Assembly: GCA_046330135.1 (NCBI GenBank)
Contig: JAXLTI010000007.1
Coordinates: forward strand, 1-64,000
From: CAYYFX01 sp046330135
Lineage (GTDB): Bacteria > ARS69
Reading direction: 5' to 3'
DNA length: 64,000 nucleotides
Each line of letters opens with the position of its first letter. Positions within the stretch are counted from its first letter, which is position 1. Under the pieces are notes generated by a model. That model saw nothing but the letters and a program-made list of their open reading frames with translations. It was not told where the DNA came from and ran no database searches. The translations under genes and the position numbers were made by a program. Positions 46,679-54,609 of this stretch are shown one piece after another.

Positions 46679-47836
46679 ATGGAGTCCTCGGACGAGTTCG
46701 AGAGCCGGGAGCGTCGAGCGCGCGAGCGCGAGGCGCTGCTCGACGCGGTGATGAAAGCGGCCGTCGACGCGATCGTGATGATCGACGAGCGCGGGCGCAT
46801 CGAGCTGTTCAGCGCCGCCGCCGAGCGCATGTTCGGCTGGGAGCCGCGCGACGTCGTGGGCCGGAACGTGTCCGTGCTGATGCCCGAGCCGTACCACTCC
46901 GCCCACGACGGCTACCTGGACCACTACCTGACCACGGGAATCCCCCGGATCATCGGGATCGGCCGGCAGGTCACGGCGGTGCGGCGGGACGGGACGGTCT
47001 TCCCGGTGGAGCTGTCGGTGGGCGAGATCGCGTCCTTCGGCGAGGGCCGGCGCTTCGTGGGTCTCATCCGCGACGTGAGCGCGAAGGTGCGGGCGGAAGA
47101 GGAAGCGCGCGTCCATCGCGAGCGCCTGGCCCACGTCACGCGTCTCTCGACGCTCGGGGAGATGGCCGCGGGCATCGCGCACGAGGTCAACCAGCCGCTC
47201 ACCGCCATCTCGGTCTACGCGCAGGCCCTGGTGCGGAAGATGCGGCGGGATCCCGAGTGTCCGCGGGAGCGGCTCGAGACCGTCGAGAAGATCGCCGAGC
47301 AGGCGCTGCGGGCCGGGGAGGTCCTCGGAAGGCTCCGGGGCTTCGCCCGGAAGGGCGACGCGAAGATCGGCCCCTGCGAGGTGGGCTCGCTCGTCACCGA
47401 CGTCCTCCGCCTGGCGGAGGTGGACGTCCGCCACCATCGCGCCACGGTGCAACTCGAGATCGCCCCGGACCTGCCGACCGTGCGCGCGGACGAGATCCAG
47501 ATCCAGCAGGTCGTCCTGAACCTGGTTCGGAACGCGCTCGAGTCCATGGACTCCCAGCCGGCGGAGTCGCGGAAGCTCTTCGTGCGGGCGAGCCGGCCGG
47601 CGACGGACCGCGTGGAGATCCGCGTCGTGGACCGGGGTGCGGGTGTCGCGACGGCGGCCGAGGAGCAGATGTTCCACCCGTTCTTCTCGACGAAGCCCGA
47701 GAATCTCGGCATGGGCCTTTCGATCAGCCACTCCATCATCACGGCGCACGGCGGGTCGCTGACGTTCGCGCGCAATCCCGAGGGCGGCTCCACGTTCGCG
47801 TTCACGCTGCCCGTCGCCGACGGGGAGGAGCCGTGA
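46679..47836 (+). CDS. fixL: FixL-like oxygen-sensing PAS histidine kinase
   Basis: A 385-residue soluble kinase. The PAS domain (about 18-135) keeps FixL haem-pocket residues: the proximal His76 in PYHSAHDGYLDHY and Arg96 in RIIGIGRQVTAVRRDG, equivalent to His200 and Arg220 of Bradyrhizobium FixL. The position of Arg206 is His82 here. HisKA has phospho-acceptor His168 (MAAGIAHEVNQPLTAIS). HATPase_c has NLVRNALESM, DRGAGV and MGLSISHSIITAHGG. It should sense O2 and phosphorylate the following FixJ. It is divergent from the cbb3 operon, its likely target. GGGAGGGCGGG precedes the ATG. Confidence 0.88.
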   Translation: MESSDEFESRERRAREREALLDAVMKAAVDAIVMIDERGRIELFSAAAERMFGWEPRDVVGRNVSVLMPEPYHSAHDGYLDHYLTTGIPRIIGIGRQVTAVRRDGTVFPVELSVGEIASFGEGRRFVGLIRDVSAKVRAEEEARVHRERLAHVTRLSTLGEMAAGIAHEVNQPLTAISVYAQALVRKMRRDPECPRERLETVEKIAEQALRAGEVLGRLRGFARKGDAKIGPCEVGSLVTDVLRLAEVDVRHHRATVQLEIAPDLPTVRADEIQIQQVVLNLVRNALESMDSQPAESRKLFVRASRPATDRVEIRVVDRGAGVATAAEEQMFHPFFSTKPENLGMGLSISHSIITAHGGSLTFARNPEGGSTFAFTLPVADGEEP

Positions 47837-48471
47837 CCTCCTCGGGCGGGCCGGAGCCGGTGGTGTTCGTCGTGGACGACGACGAGGCGGTGCGCTCCTC
47901 GATCGCGATGCTGCTCGAGTCGGTGTCGCTGAAGACGGAGACCTTCGCCTCGGCGCGCGAGTTCCTCCAGGCGTGGGCGGGGGACCGCCCGGGCTGCGTG
48001 GTGCTGGACCTGCGCATGCCGGGCCTCTCGGGCCTGGAGCTCCAGGAGCGCCTCGCGGCGCTCGGGAGCCGCCTGCCGATCATCTTCGTGACGGGGCACG
48101 GCGACGTGCCGGACGCCGTGGCGGCGATGCGCGCCGGCGCCGTCGACTTCCTCCGGAAGCCCTTCCGGGATCAGGATCTCCTCGATCGCATCCAGAAGGC
48201 GCTCGAGCTGGACGCGCAGCGTCGCTCGGAGGCGGTGGACGTGGAGCGGATCCGGGGGCGGCTCGCCCGGCTCACGCAGCGGGAGCGCGAGGTCCTCGAT
48301 CGCGTCGTCGAAGGCCTGCCCAACAAGACGATCGCGCAGGAGCTGGGCGTGAGCGAGCGCACCGTGGAGATTCACCGCTCGCGAGCGATGTCGAAGATGG
48401 AGGCCGGCTCGCTGGCCGAGCTGGTGAAGCTGGTGCTCCGCGCGGGTCCGCCGCCGGCTACGCCGGGCTAG
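47833..48471 (+). CDS. fixJ: FixJ-like response regulator
   Basis: A 212-residue FixJ/NarL-type regulator. The receiver domain carries VVFVVDDDEAVR, phospho-acceptor Asp59 in CVVLDLRMPGLSG, FVTGHGDVPDAV and Lys in FLRKPFRDQ. The C-terminal LuxR HTH reads LTQREREVLDRVVEGLPNKT then GVSERTVEIHRSRAM. Start GTG overlaps the kinase stop (GTGA). The pair probably activates cbb3 oxidase genes at low oxygen. Its end overlaps the convergent glycosyltransferase stop by four bases. Confidence 0.9.
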   Translation: MTSSGGPEPVVFVVDDDEAVRSSIAMLLESVSLKTETFASAREFLQAWAGDRPGCVVLDLRMPGLSGLELQERLAALGSRLPIIFVTGHGDVPDAVAAMRAGAVDFLRKPFRDQDLLDRIQKALELDAQRRSEAVDVERIRGRLARLTQREREVLDRVVEGLPNKTIAQELGVSERTVEIHRSRAMSKMEAGSLAELVKLVLRAGPPPATPG

Positions 48472-49742
48472 GCCGCCTCTTCGGCGACCGCCGGATCGGC
48501 CGGGATGCAGGCCGGCCCCGTGCTCTCCACGTGAGAGACGTGGCCGTGCCGATCCACGAAATACGTGAGATCCCGCCACGTGAGGCGGCGCCGGCGGAAG
48601 GTGGCGTCCGCGCACGCGAGGAGCCCCGCGCCGGGCACGAGCAGCGCGGCGGGGATCCACGCCCGCGCCTGCGGGCGCTCGGGCAGGAGATAGCGGAAGA
48701 GGTAGAACGTCCCGAGCAGCGAGGCGCACAGCACCGTCACCGACCATCCGGCGAGCGCCCCGTCCGGCCACGTGCCGTGGACCACGCGGTGCGCGACGTG
48801 GTACGCGGCGAGCCAGAGCACGGAGACGTCGAGCGCCACCTTCATCCACAGCGCCCGGTAGAGGGACGGCAGATACACGCGCACGAAGAAGAACTGCCGT
48901 CCCAGCCAGCGGACGAAGCTCCGGTAGCCCTCGATCTCCGAGCGGGAGCTGACGAGGAAGCGCGGGACCGGAACCACGGTGAGGCGCGAGCCCTTCAGCG
49001 TGCGGCTCAGCGTCATGTCGTCGACCACGGTGCGGCCCCAGACTTCGTCCAGCCGGTGCCGGCGGAAGACGCGCGCGAGGATCGCCATGGAGCCGCCCCA
49101 CGTGGCGCCGTGGCACACGAGCGCCGCGATGGACTGGCACGCCTCCGCCATGCCGTGGAGGGCCGCCACGATGCGACGCCCCTCGGGGGCCACGCAGTGG
49201 AAGCTGGTGGAGGCGTCGCCCGCGCCGGCGGCGAGCGGCTTCGTCATCTCGCGCAGCCAGGTGGATCGGACGAGCAGGTCGCCGTCGCAGAACGCGTAGA
49301 CGTCGACGGGCCCGTGAGCGCGCTCCGCGTGGCGGATTCCGGCGAGGAGGTTCCAGTTCTTCTGCGCGCAGCGGGCGGCGTGCTCGAGGACCCGCCCGGC
49401 GACGACATGGTCGCAGCGGGTCGTTCCCGTCTCGGCCAGCGCGTCGGCGAGAGCCTGCGCGGCCTCGTCGCCGTTCGCGGCGGACCCTTCGGTGATGAAC
49501 GACACCCGGTACGGGCCGGCGTAGTCCTGGGCGTCCAGGGAGCGGACGGTGTCCAGGAGGTTGGGGAGGCGCCCCTTCAGGCACACGAAGACGTGGGCCC
49601 GCGGCCACACCCGCGGATCCGGCAGGTGCGTGAGGGAACGGCGCCACGACGCGTAGCCCCGCACCGCGCGCAACCAGAAATGCGCGTTGAACGCCAAGCC
49701 GGTCGCCGTGACGGCGAAGGTGACGACCTCGAGAGCGATCAT
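48468..49742 (-). CDS. Membrane glycosyltransferase, family 2-like
   Basis: A 424-residue processive-type glycosyltransferase. It has an N-terminal transmembrane helix, a GT-A domain with FVCLKGRLPNLLDTVRSLDA and DxD in VYAFCDGDLLVRS, an acceptor motif TVVDDMTLSRTLKGSRLTV, and three C-terminal transmembrane helices (about 300-385). It resembles ceramide glucosyltransferase/HpnI-type GT21 enzymes. The substrate is unknown. ATG start. It lies 31 bases downstream of the radical SAM gene and may be in one operon with it. Confidence 0.75.
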   Translation of the reverse strand: MIALEVVTFAVTATGLAFNAHFWLRAVRGYASWRRSLTHLPDPRVWPRAHVFVCLKGRLPNLLDTVRSLDAQDYAGPYRVSFITEGSAANGDEAAQALADALAETGTTRCDHVVAGRVLEHAARCAQKNWNLLAGIRHAERAHGPVDVYAFCDGDLLVRSTWLREMTKPLAAGAGDASTSFHCVAPEGRRIVAALHGMAEACQSIAALVCHGATWGGSMAILARVFRRHRLDEVWGRTVVDDMTLSRTLKGSRLTVVPVPRFLVSSRSEIEGYRSFVRWLGRQFFFVRVYLPSLYRALWMKVALDVSVLWLAAYHVAHRVVHGTWPDGALAGWSVTVLCASLLGTFYLFRYLLPERPQARAWIPAALLVPGAGLLACADATFRRRRLTWRDLTYFVDRHGHVSHVESTGPACIPADPAVAEEAA

Positions 49743-49773
49743 CGCTCGGCCCCCGGAGGCCGGAGAGTCGACG

Positions 49774-50991
49774 TCACCAACCCATCAGCCCGCAGCAACG
49801 TGCACAGATCGGCAGCAGGCCGTCATCGCGCAGGCTGTTCCGGAAAGCCCGGTAGCGGTCGTTGTTCCAGATGTCGAGCAAGCTGTTCCGTTGGAGGTTG
49901 CCGCAGACGTAGTCCGGGTAGTCCCGACAGGTGGCGATGTCCCCGTTCGGCATCACCTCGGCCACGATCCACGGCTGGATGCACTGCCCGTAGCCGAAGA
50001 GCGTGGAGGGGTCCGCGTAGTACTTCGGGATGTCCTCGCTCGCGAGGTCCGGGATGAAGAGCACCGGGAACGGCCACTTGCGCGCCTTGATCGACTGGAC
50101 CTCTTCCTGGAGCCGCGCCGTGTCGAGGCCGCGGAAGAAGAGGTAGCCCTTCCAGGACTCCGGCGTGACCCCGAAGCGCTCCTGCATGACGCGCTCGTGC
50201 TCGCGCCCGTTCTCTTCGTTGGTGAACCACGAGTAGTAGAAGGTGAGCAGGTCGATGCCGCGGTCCGCGCCCCAGTCGGCGATCGCTTCGAGGTGCCCCA
50301 CGTTGTCGCGCGAGATCGTGGCGAGGACGTTCACGTAAGGCCGGACGGAGCGCTGCTTGCGCTTCTCCTCGAGCACCGCGTCCAGGCCCTCCATCATCAT
50401 CTCCCAGGCGCGCTTCTCCTGGCGGATCTCGTTGTGGACCGGACCCACGCCGTCCACCGAGAGCATGAGCATGTCCACGCCGGCCCGCACGAGGCGATCC
50501 GCGGTCTTCGCCATCAAGGTTCCGTTCGTGACGATGCCCACCATCCCGTCGCGCTTCTTCATGTGCTCCATCAGCGGGACGAGGTCGGGGTAGAGATACG
50601 GCTCGCCGCCCCAGATGTAGTAGAACGGCTTCAGGTGAGCGATCTCGTCCACCATGCGGTGGTAGACCTCGTAGGGCACGATCTCCCGGATCTCGTCCTC
50701 GGACTTGTGCAGGTTGTAGCCGGTCTCGCCCCACTGCCCGCAGGTCTTGCAGCGGAGGTTGCAGGAATTGACGATCTTGAGGCTCACCTGACGTAGCTGC
50801 GTGCTGAGGCCGTCCCGACGGGCCCGCTCGCGGGGCGCGAAGATGTGCTTGGTGGCCTCGGCGCGCACGAGACGCCAGAAGATGTCCGGGGACCGGAGCA
50901 GCACCGTCGACAGGTGCCGGACCGGGATTCGGCTGTTGCGGTCCCCCGCGTGTCGACCGGGGGCTACGACGTCGGTTCCGACCGTGGCCAC
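49774..50991 (-). CDS. Radical SAM protein with SPASM-type C-terminus
   Basis: A 405-residue radical SAM enzyme. The cluster motif is Cys77-x3-Cys81-x2-Cys84 in VNSCNLRCKTCGQWG, followed by WGGEPYLYPDL, IVTNGTL and MLSVDGVGPVHNEI. The C-terminus has further Cys residues (CIQPW, CRDYPDYVCGN, ICARCCGLMGW), as in SPASM domains carrying auxiliary Fe-S clusters. Such proteins modify peptides, sugars or lipids. The adjacent glycosyltransferase hints at a glycolipid or cell-surface substrate. I chose GTG 50991 because GAGGAG lies seven bases upstream. GTG 50997 is too close to that site. Confidence 0.82.
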   Translation of the reverse strand: MATVGTDVVAPGRHAGDRNSRIPVRHLSTVLLRSPDIFWRLVRAEATKHIFAPRERARRDGLSTQLRQVSLKIVNSCNLRCKTCGQWGETGYNLHKSEDEIREIVPYEVYHRMVDEIAHLKPFYYIWGGEPYLYPDLVPLMEHMKKRDGMVGIVTNGTLMAKTADRLVRAGVDMLMLSVDGVGPVHNEIRQEKRAWEMMMEGLDAVLEEKRKQRSVRPYVNVLATISRDNVGHLEAIADWGADRGIDLLTFYYSWFTNEENGREHERVMQERFGVTPESWKGYLFFRGLDTARLQEEVQSIKARKWPFPVLFIPDLASEDIPKYYADPSTLFGYGQCIQPWIVAEVMPNGDIATCRDYPDYVCGNLQRNSLLDIWNNDRYRAFRNSLRDDGLLPICARCCGLMGW

Positions 50992-51056
50992 ACCCACACT
51001 CCTCGTCTGCCCGTCTTCCGGGGCCAGGGGAAGGACCTCCGTTGCGGTCGGGCGGG

Positions 51057-51085
51057 ATTTGACCGCCCCCGGACCGACCCGTCAA
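51057..51085 (-). promoter_or_regulatory. Candidate promoter of the radical SAM operon
   Basis: On the minus strand TTGACG (51085-51080) and TCAAAT (51062-51057) are separated by exactly 17 bases, giving a short leader of about 60 bases. It is the best -35/-10 pair I saw in the window. Nothing else was seen in 50998-51303. Confidence 0.5.
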
Positions 51086-51303
51086 GCCAGGAGAGAGGGC
51101 GCGATCGTGGGCGACCCCGCGTGTATCGGGCCTCCCGGGCCCCGACCTGACCGCCGGGGTGCGCCTCGGGATGCCCGGGAACAGGGGCTCGGGGCGGCGC
51201 TCGGCGGGGCGTTCCGGACGGCCTCAACCCGATCTGCGTTCACGCCGATACCCACCGCAAAGCCCGATCACTGTCCGCTCCGACCGACGGAGGTCGTCGA
51301 CCC

Positions 51304-52089
51304 ATGAGAGCCCACCCGCTCGTTCCCATCGCCCTGTCCCTGCTGGCCGTCGGCGCCCTGGCGAGTTGCGACCCCAAGAAGCTCGATGGCACGCCCACCG
51401 ACACCGGCGGCACCACCAACAACCCGCCGCAGACCGTGACGCCGGAGGCGATCGCCATCGGCAACATGCTCGCGCTGCACACCGAGGTGCTCCGCGCCGG
51501 TCTGTCGGTTGCCGCCCAGTTCGACACGGCCTCGGCGGCCCCGGCGCCCCGCGGGATCCTGCAGAGCGGCTGCTTCACGCTGAGCGAATCCGACTCGACG
51601 ACGCCGGTGTGGGGCATGCGCCTCGACGGCTGCACCGACGCCCACGGAACGACCTACCGCGGCGGCGGCGAGTTCGCGCCGGTCGACACGGTGGACGGGT
51701 TCGCGTTCTTCCCCTGGGGTGAGCCGGACATCATCCGCGCCTCGAACGACACGGACAGCGACTACGCGCACGAGGTGAGCAGCGGCACGCTGGACTTCAC
51801 GTTCACGCGGAGCGCGGGCCACGTCAACGGCGTCACCATCGACAAGAACCTGCGCCACACCGTCCAGAACGAGACCGTGACGATCAGCTACGACTCGGTG
51901 CACTACACCGGGGCGCTCGGGAGCCTGCCCGACTACCCCGATGCGGGCAGCGTGGTGGGGGTCGGGTGGAACGGCGTGGGGATCTTCGACGTGACGTTCG
52001 GCGCAGGAGGTCACGCGACCTACACGATGCAGGGCACGAACTTCGCGGTGGATCTCGCCACGGGGAACGTCACCATCGCCACCAACTAG
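51304..52089 (+). CDS. Lipoprotein of unknown function
   Basis: A 261-residue lipoprotein with signal and lipobox LLAVGALASC (lipidated Cys22). A Thr/Gly/Pro-rich linker (TPTDTGGTTNN) precedes a beta-rich domain with an isolated Cys pair (SGCFTLS, LDGCTDAHG) and many Asp/Thr-rich strands. No family recognised. Probably surface or outer-membrane-anchored. GGAGGT precedes the ATG, and a strong terminator follows the stop. Confidence 0.75.
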   Translation: MRAHPLVPIALSLLAVGALASCDPKKLDGTPTDTGGTTNNPPQTVTPEAIAIGNMLALHTEVLRAGLSVAAQFDTASAAPAPRGILQSGCFTLSESDSTTPVWGMRLDGCTDAHGTTYRGGGEFAPVDTVDGFAFFPWGEPDIIRASNDTDSDYAHEVSSGTLDFTFTRSAGHVNGVTIDKNLRHTVQNETVTISYDSVHYTGALGSLPDYPDAGSVVGVGWNGVGIFDVTFGAGGHATYTMQGTNFAVDLATGNVTIATN

Positions 52090-52120
52090 CGACGCCGTCC
52101 CGCGGCGCGTGCGAGCGAAG

Positions 52121-52160
52121 GCCCGGTCCGCCTCGACGGCGGGCCGGGCTCTTTCGTTCT
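52121..52160 (+). terminator. Rho-independent terminator
   Basis: Stem GCCCGGTCCGCC (52121-52132) pairs with GGCGGGCCGGGC (52138-52149) with one mismatch and a five-base loop, followed by TCTTTCGTT. It lies 31 bases after the lipoprotein stop. Confidence 0.75.
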
Positions 52161-52213
52161 CGGGTCGGCGTCATGAGGACTCCGGCCCTCGGCCCGGGAG
52201 GCCCCGGGGCTCG

Positions 52214-52897
52214 CTACGGGAAGGGGTACAGCTCGGCCTGGGGCGGCTTCACCGGGTTCTGCGCTCCGGTGGCATGAAGCAGATCGCCCGTGGCGGGGTC
52301 GAAGTAGAAGCGAGCGTAGGAGAAGTAGGCCGTGGAGCCCGTCCCGATCACGAGGAAGTCGACGCGCCAGGCGATCACGTCGCCGATCTCGGTGACGTCG
52401 TGCGGCTCGGGGAAGGCCGGAACGCTCGAGAGGCGCGCCGCGTAGTGCGGCGCCAGATCGACGCCGTACTGCGGCGCGAGCTGGATGGCCCGCTCGACCA
52501 CGCTGTCGGAATCGAGCGACAGATCCGTGTCGGGATGAACGAAGGGGTGTCCGTCGGCGAGGGGCACCGTCTCGGCCTTCAACCACGGAGTCCCGTGGAT
52601 CAGATCGACGGTGATCTTCCGGAGGATGTTGTGATCGTGGGCGTAGAAGATGAAGGTGTGGTCGAACGACCGCCCGTGATCGTCCATGACGGCGAGGCCG
52701 CCCCCGAGGCGCGCCACGAACGCGCTGGGGTTCTCGCGCTGCGCCTCCAGCGTCGCGAGCGGGAGCGCCTCCTTGAGGGTGGCCGGGAGGCGGAGCGCGT
52801 CGCGGCTGTACTCGAAGGGCGTGTCTCCGCAGCCGGCGGCGAGGAGGCCGAGCGCTCCGGCGAGAGCGCCCCGGGAAAGAGCGGCTCTCAGATCCAT
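52214..52897 (-). CDS. Lipoprotein of unknown function
   Basis: A 227-residue lipoprotein with lipobox GLLAAGC (lipidated Cys23). The mature part has FIFYAHDHNILRKITVDLIH and ends in an amphipathic beta segment FSYARFYFDPATGDLLHATG. No family recognised. Its start overlaps the beta-barrel gene stop by ten bases, so the two are probably made together at the outer membrane. Confidence 0.7.
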   Translation of the reverse strand: MDLRAALSRGALAGALGLLAAGCGDTPFEYSRDALRLPATLKEALPLATLEAQRENPSAFVARLGGGLAVMDDHGRSFDHTFIFYAHDHNILRKITVDLIHGTPWLKAETVPLADGHPFVHPDTDLSLDSDSVVERAIQLAPQYGVDLAPHYAARLSSVPAFPEPHDVTEIGDVIAWRVDFLVIGTGSTAYFSYARFYFDPATGDLLHATGAQNPVKPPQAELYPFP

Positions 52898-53661
52898 CGG
52901 AACCCCACGCGAATCCCCGCGCCGCCGAGGCCCACGTTGCGCGTGCCGGGAAGGATCGAGCTCTCGTAGATCCCGTTGTCCAACTTCACTTCCGTATGGC
53001 CGCCTCGTCCGAAGAGCTCCACGAAGACGTTCATGCTGGTGTCCGTGAGGTAGTCCAAGCTGACCGTCACCTCGCCGCCCACGCCGGTGCCCGTGGCCTC
53101 GATGCGCGAGTCGTGGGACACGCCGTCATGGTACACGGTGAGCGCGTCGACGATCCGCATCGGGGCCACGAGGACGTTTCCCGCGCAGGCCCAGCGGAGG
53201 GACTCGTTGCGCCACGAGTGTCCCAAGCCGAGCGCCGCGAGTATCGGGTGCGTCTCCACCTTCGTCTCGTAGCCCACCGAGACCGGCTGCGGACCGGCGC
53301 CCAGGACCTGCAGGTACTGCCGATCGCGGTCCTCGACGGAGAGCCGCGTCCAGTCCAGCTCCAGCCGGCTGAACCATCCCTTGTTCCAGCGAAGCTGAAG
53401 CTCGCCCCCGTAGGCCATCGACGGATTGAAGGAGTCGGCTCCCACGCGGTAGCCGTCCACGGCGAGGCTCTGGGCCCGCGCGTCGACGGCGCGCTCGACG
53501 TCGGTCAACGTCCAGATCTGGAACCCGCCGCTGACGGCGAAGGAGAGCCGGCCGAAGTCCCGGCCCCATTCCTTGGACCGCACCGCGTGGGCCGGACCCG
53601 CCGCGACCACCATGGCCAGGGCGGCGAAAAGTCCCATCGCGAGGCGCCTTCGAGCGGTCAC
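52888..53661 (-). CDS. Outer-membrane beta-barrel protein
   Basis: A 257-residue protein with a signal peptide ending AGPAHA (about residue 26) and alternating amphipathic strands of a small outer-membrane barrel (LSFAVSGGFQIWTL, YGGELQLRWNKGWFSRLELD, VGLGGAGIRVGFRWI with a C-terminal aromatic near the end). No family recognised. GTG 53661 has GGAGGG upstream and gives a normal signal peptide. Forms a pair with the overlapping lipoprotein gene. Confidence 0.7.
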   Translation of the reverse strand: MTARRRLAMGLFAALAMVVAAGPAHAVRSKEWGRDFGRLSFAVSGGFQIWTLTDVERAVDARAQSLAVDGYRVGADSFNPSMAYGGELQLRWNKGWFSRLELDWTRLSVEDRDRQYLQVLGAGPQPVSVGYETKVETHPILAALGLGHSWRNESLRWACAGNVLVAPMRIVDALTVYHDGVSHDSRIEATGTGVGGEVTVSLDYLTDTSMNVFVELFGRGGHTEVKLDNGIYESSILPGTRNVGLGGAGIRVGFRWI

Positions 53662-53802
53662 GCGGCCCTCCGGTTTCGGCGCACCCCACTGTGCGTGCAA
53701 TCGACCGACCCTGCAAGTGGGTGACACGCCCCTTGACGTCGCGCTCGTCTCCGACTACGTACTCGCCGGAGGTCGCCGCGGGCATGCGGCGGGGAGGTGC
53801 AC

Positions 53803-53985
53803 GTGGACCGTCAGACCGATGGGACCGAATGGGTCCTCGCCACCATGTTCGTCATCGCGATGCTCGCGGTCGTGGCGGCGGCGATCCGCGAGATCAAGCG
53901 GGCCCGCTCGGGGGACCCCGGCGGAGAGCCCGCGTCGCCGCGCGGCAAGGGCGGCGCCGGCCGGAACTCCGCCGCGCGGCGCTGA
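53803..53985 (+). CDS. Small single-span membrane protein
   Basis: A 60-residue protein with one transmembrane helix (EWVLATMFVIAMLAVVAAAI) and a basic, Gly/Ser-rich cytoplasmic tail. GGGGAGG lies five bases before GTG 53803. A GTG at 53797 inside that site is less likely. No family recognised. It precedes the Pga-like operon by about 170 bases. Confidence 0.5.
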   Translation: MDRQTDGTEWVLATMFVIAMLAVVAAAIREIKRARSGDPGGEPASPRGKGGAGRNSAARR

Positions 53986-54103
53986 AGCCCCACCAGCTTC
54001 GGCGACTTTCGGCGAAAGGCGCTGAAGAGCGCCGAGACTTCGCACCAGATCCCCTCGAAACCCTCGGCCCGCGCGCGCTGCGCGCGGGCGCCCCTCGGTC
54101 GCG

Positions 54104-54112
54104 TGGTATCCT
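54104..54112 (+). promoter_or_regulatory. Candidate extended -10 promoter of the Pga-like operon
   Basis: TGGTATCCT lies 41 bases before ATG 54154. A similar GGTATCCT lies 20 bases before the FG-GAP gene start at 5191. Confidence 0.35.
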
Positions 54113-54153
54113 CGAAGGCGCCGGAGTCCGACCCGCCCCGGGGGATCCACACC

Positions 54154-54609
54154 ATGCGAGAGGCCTCCGACCACGACGTCCCGATCGCGGGCGCGCGACG
54201 CTGGCGCACGGGGGTCCACTTCGCCCTCTCCGCGGCGATGTGGGTGACCTACGCGCTCTACTGGCGCGTGGTCCTCGTCCGCGGCGTGGAGAATGAGGCG
54301 CGCCTCGCGGGAATCCTCCTCGCGATCTTCCTCGTGCTGCAGGCGCTGCTGACCGAGAGCTGGATCACCTACAACCGCGAGCTTTCGCGCCGGCACGCGC
54401 AGCGCCGCCGGGACCGCCCCGCCGCCGCGGCCGGCGACGAGCGCGACTTCGTCGGGCGGATCCAGCACGTGTTCCCCGAAGGCGGCGACCTCACGCGCGT
54501 CCCCGTGATCCTCGTGAGGGTGGAGGGGGACGAGAAGATCTTCGAGGGCGGCATCCCGCTGGGCGCAGCGGCGGAGGCTCCTCGCCGCGACGAGGCCGGG
54601 GCGTCGTGA
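54154..54609 (+). CDS. PgaD-like membrane protein
   Basis: A 151-residue protein with two transmembrane helices (about 17-40 and 46-68) and a soluble C-terminus. It precedes and overlaps (GTGA) a PgaC-like synthase. In poly-N-acetylglucosamine systems PgaD is a short two-span partner of PgaC, and this protein fits by size, topology and position. Sequence similarity is not obvious to me. Confidence 0.55.
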   Translation: MREASDHDVPIAGARRWRTGVHFALSAAMWVTYALYWRVVLVRGVENEARLAGILLAIFLVLQALLTESWITYNRELSRRHAQRRRDRPAAAAGDERDFVGRIQHVFPEGGDLTRVPVILVRVEGDEKIFEGGIPLGAAAEAPRRDEAGAS

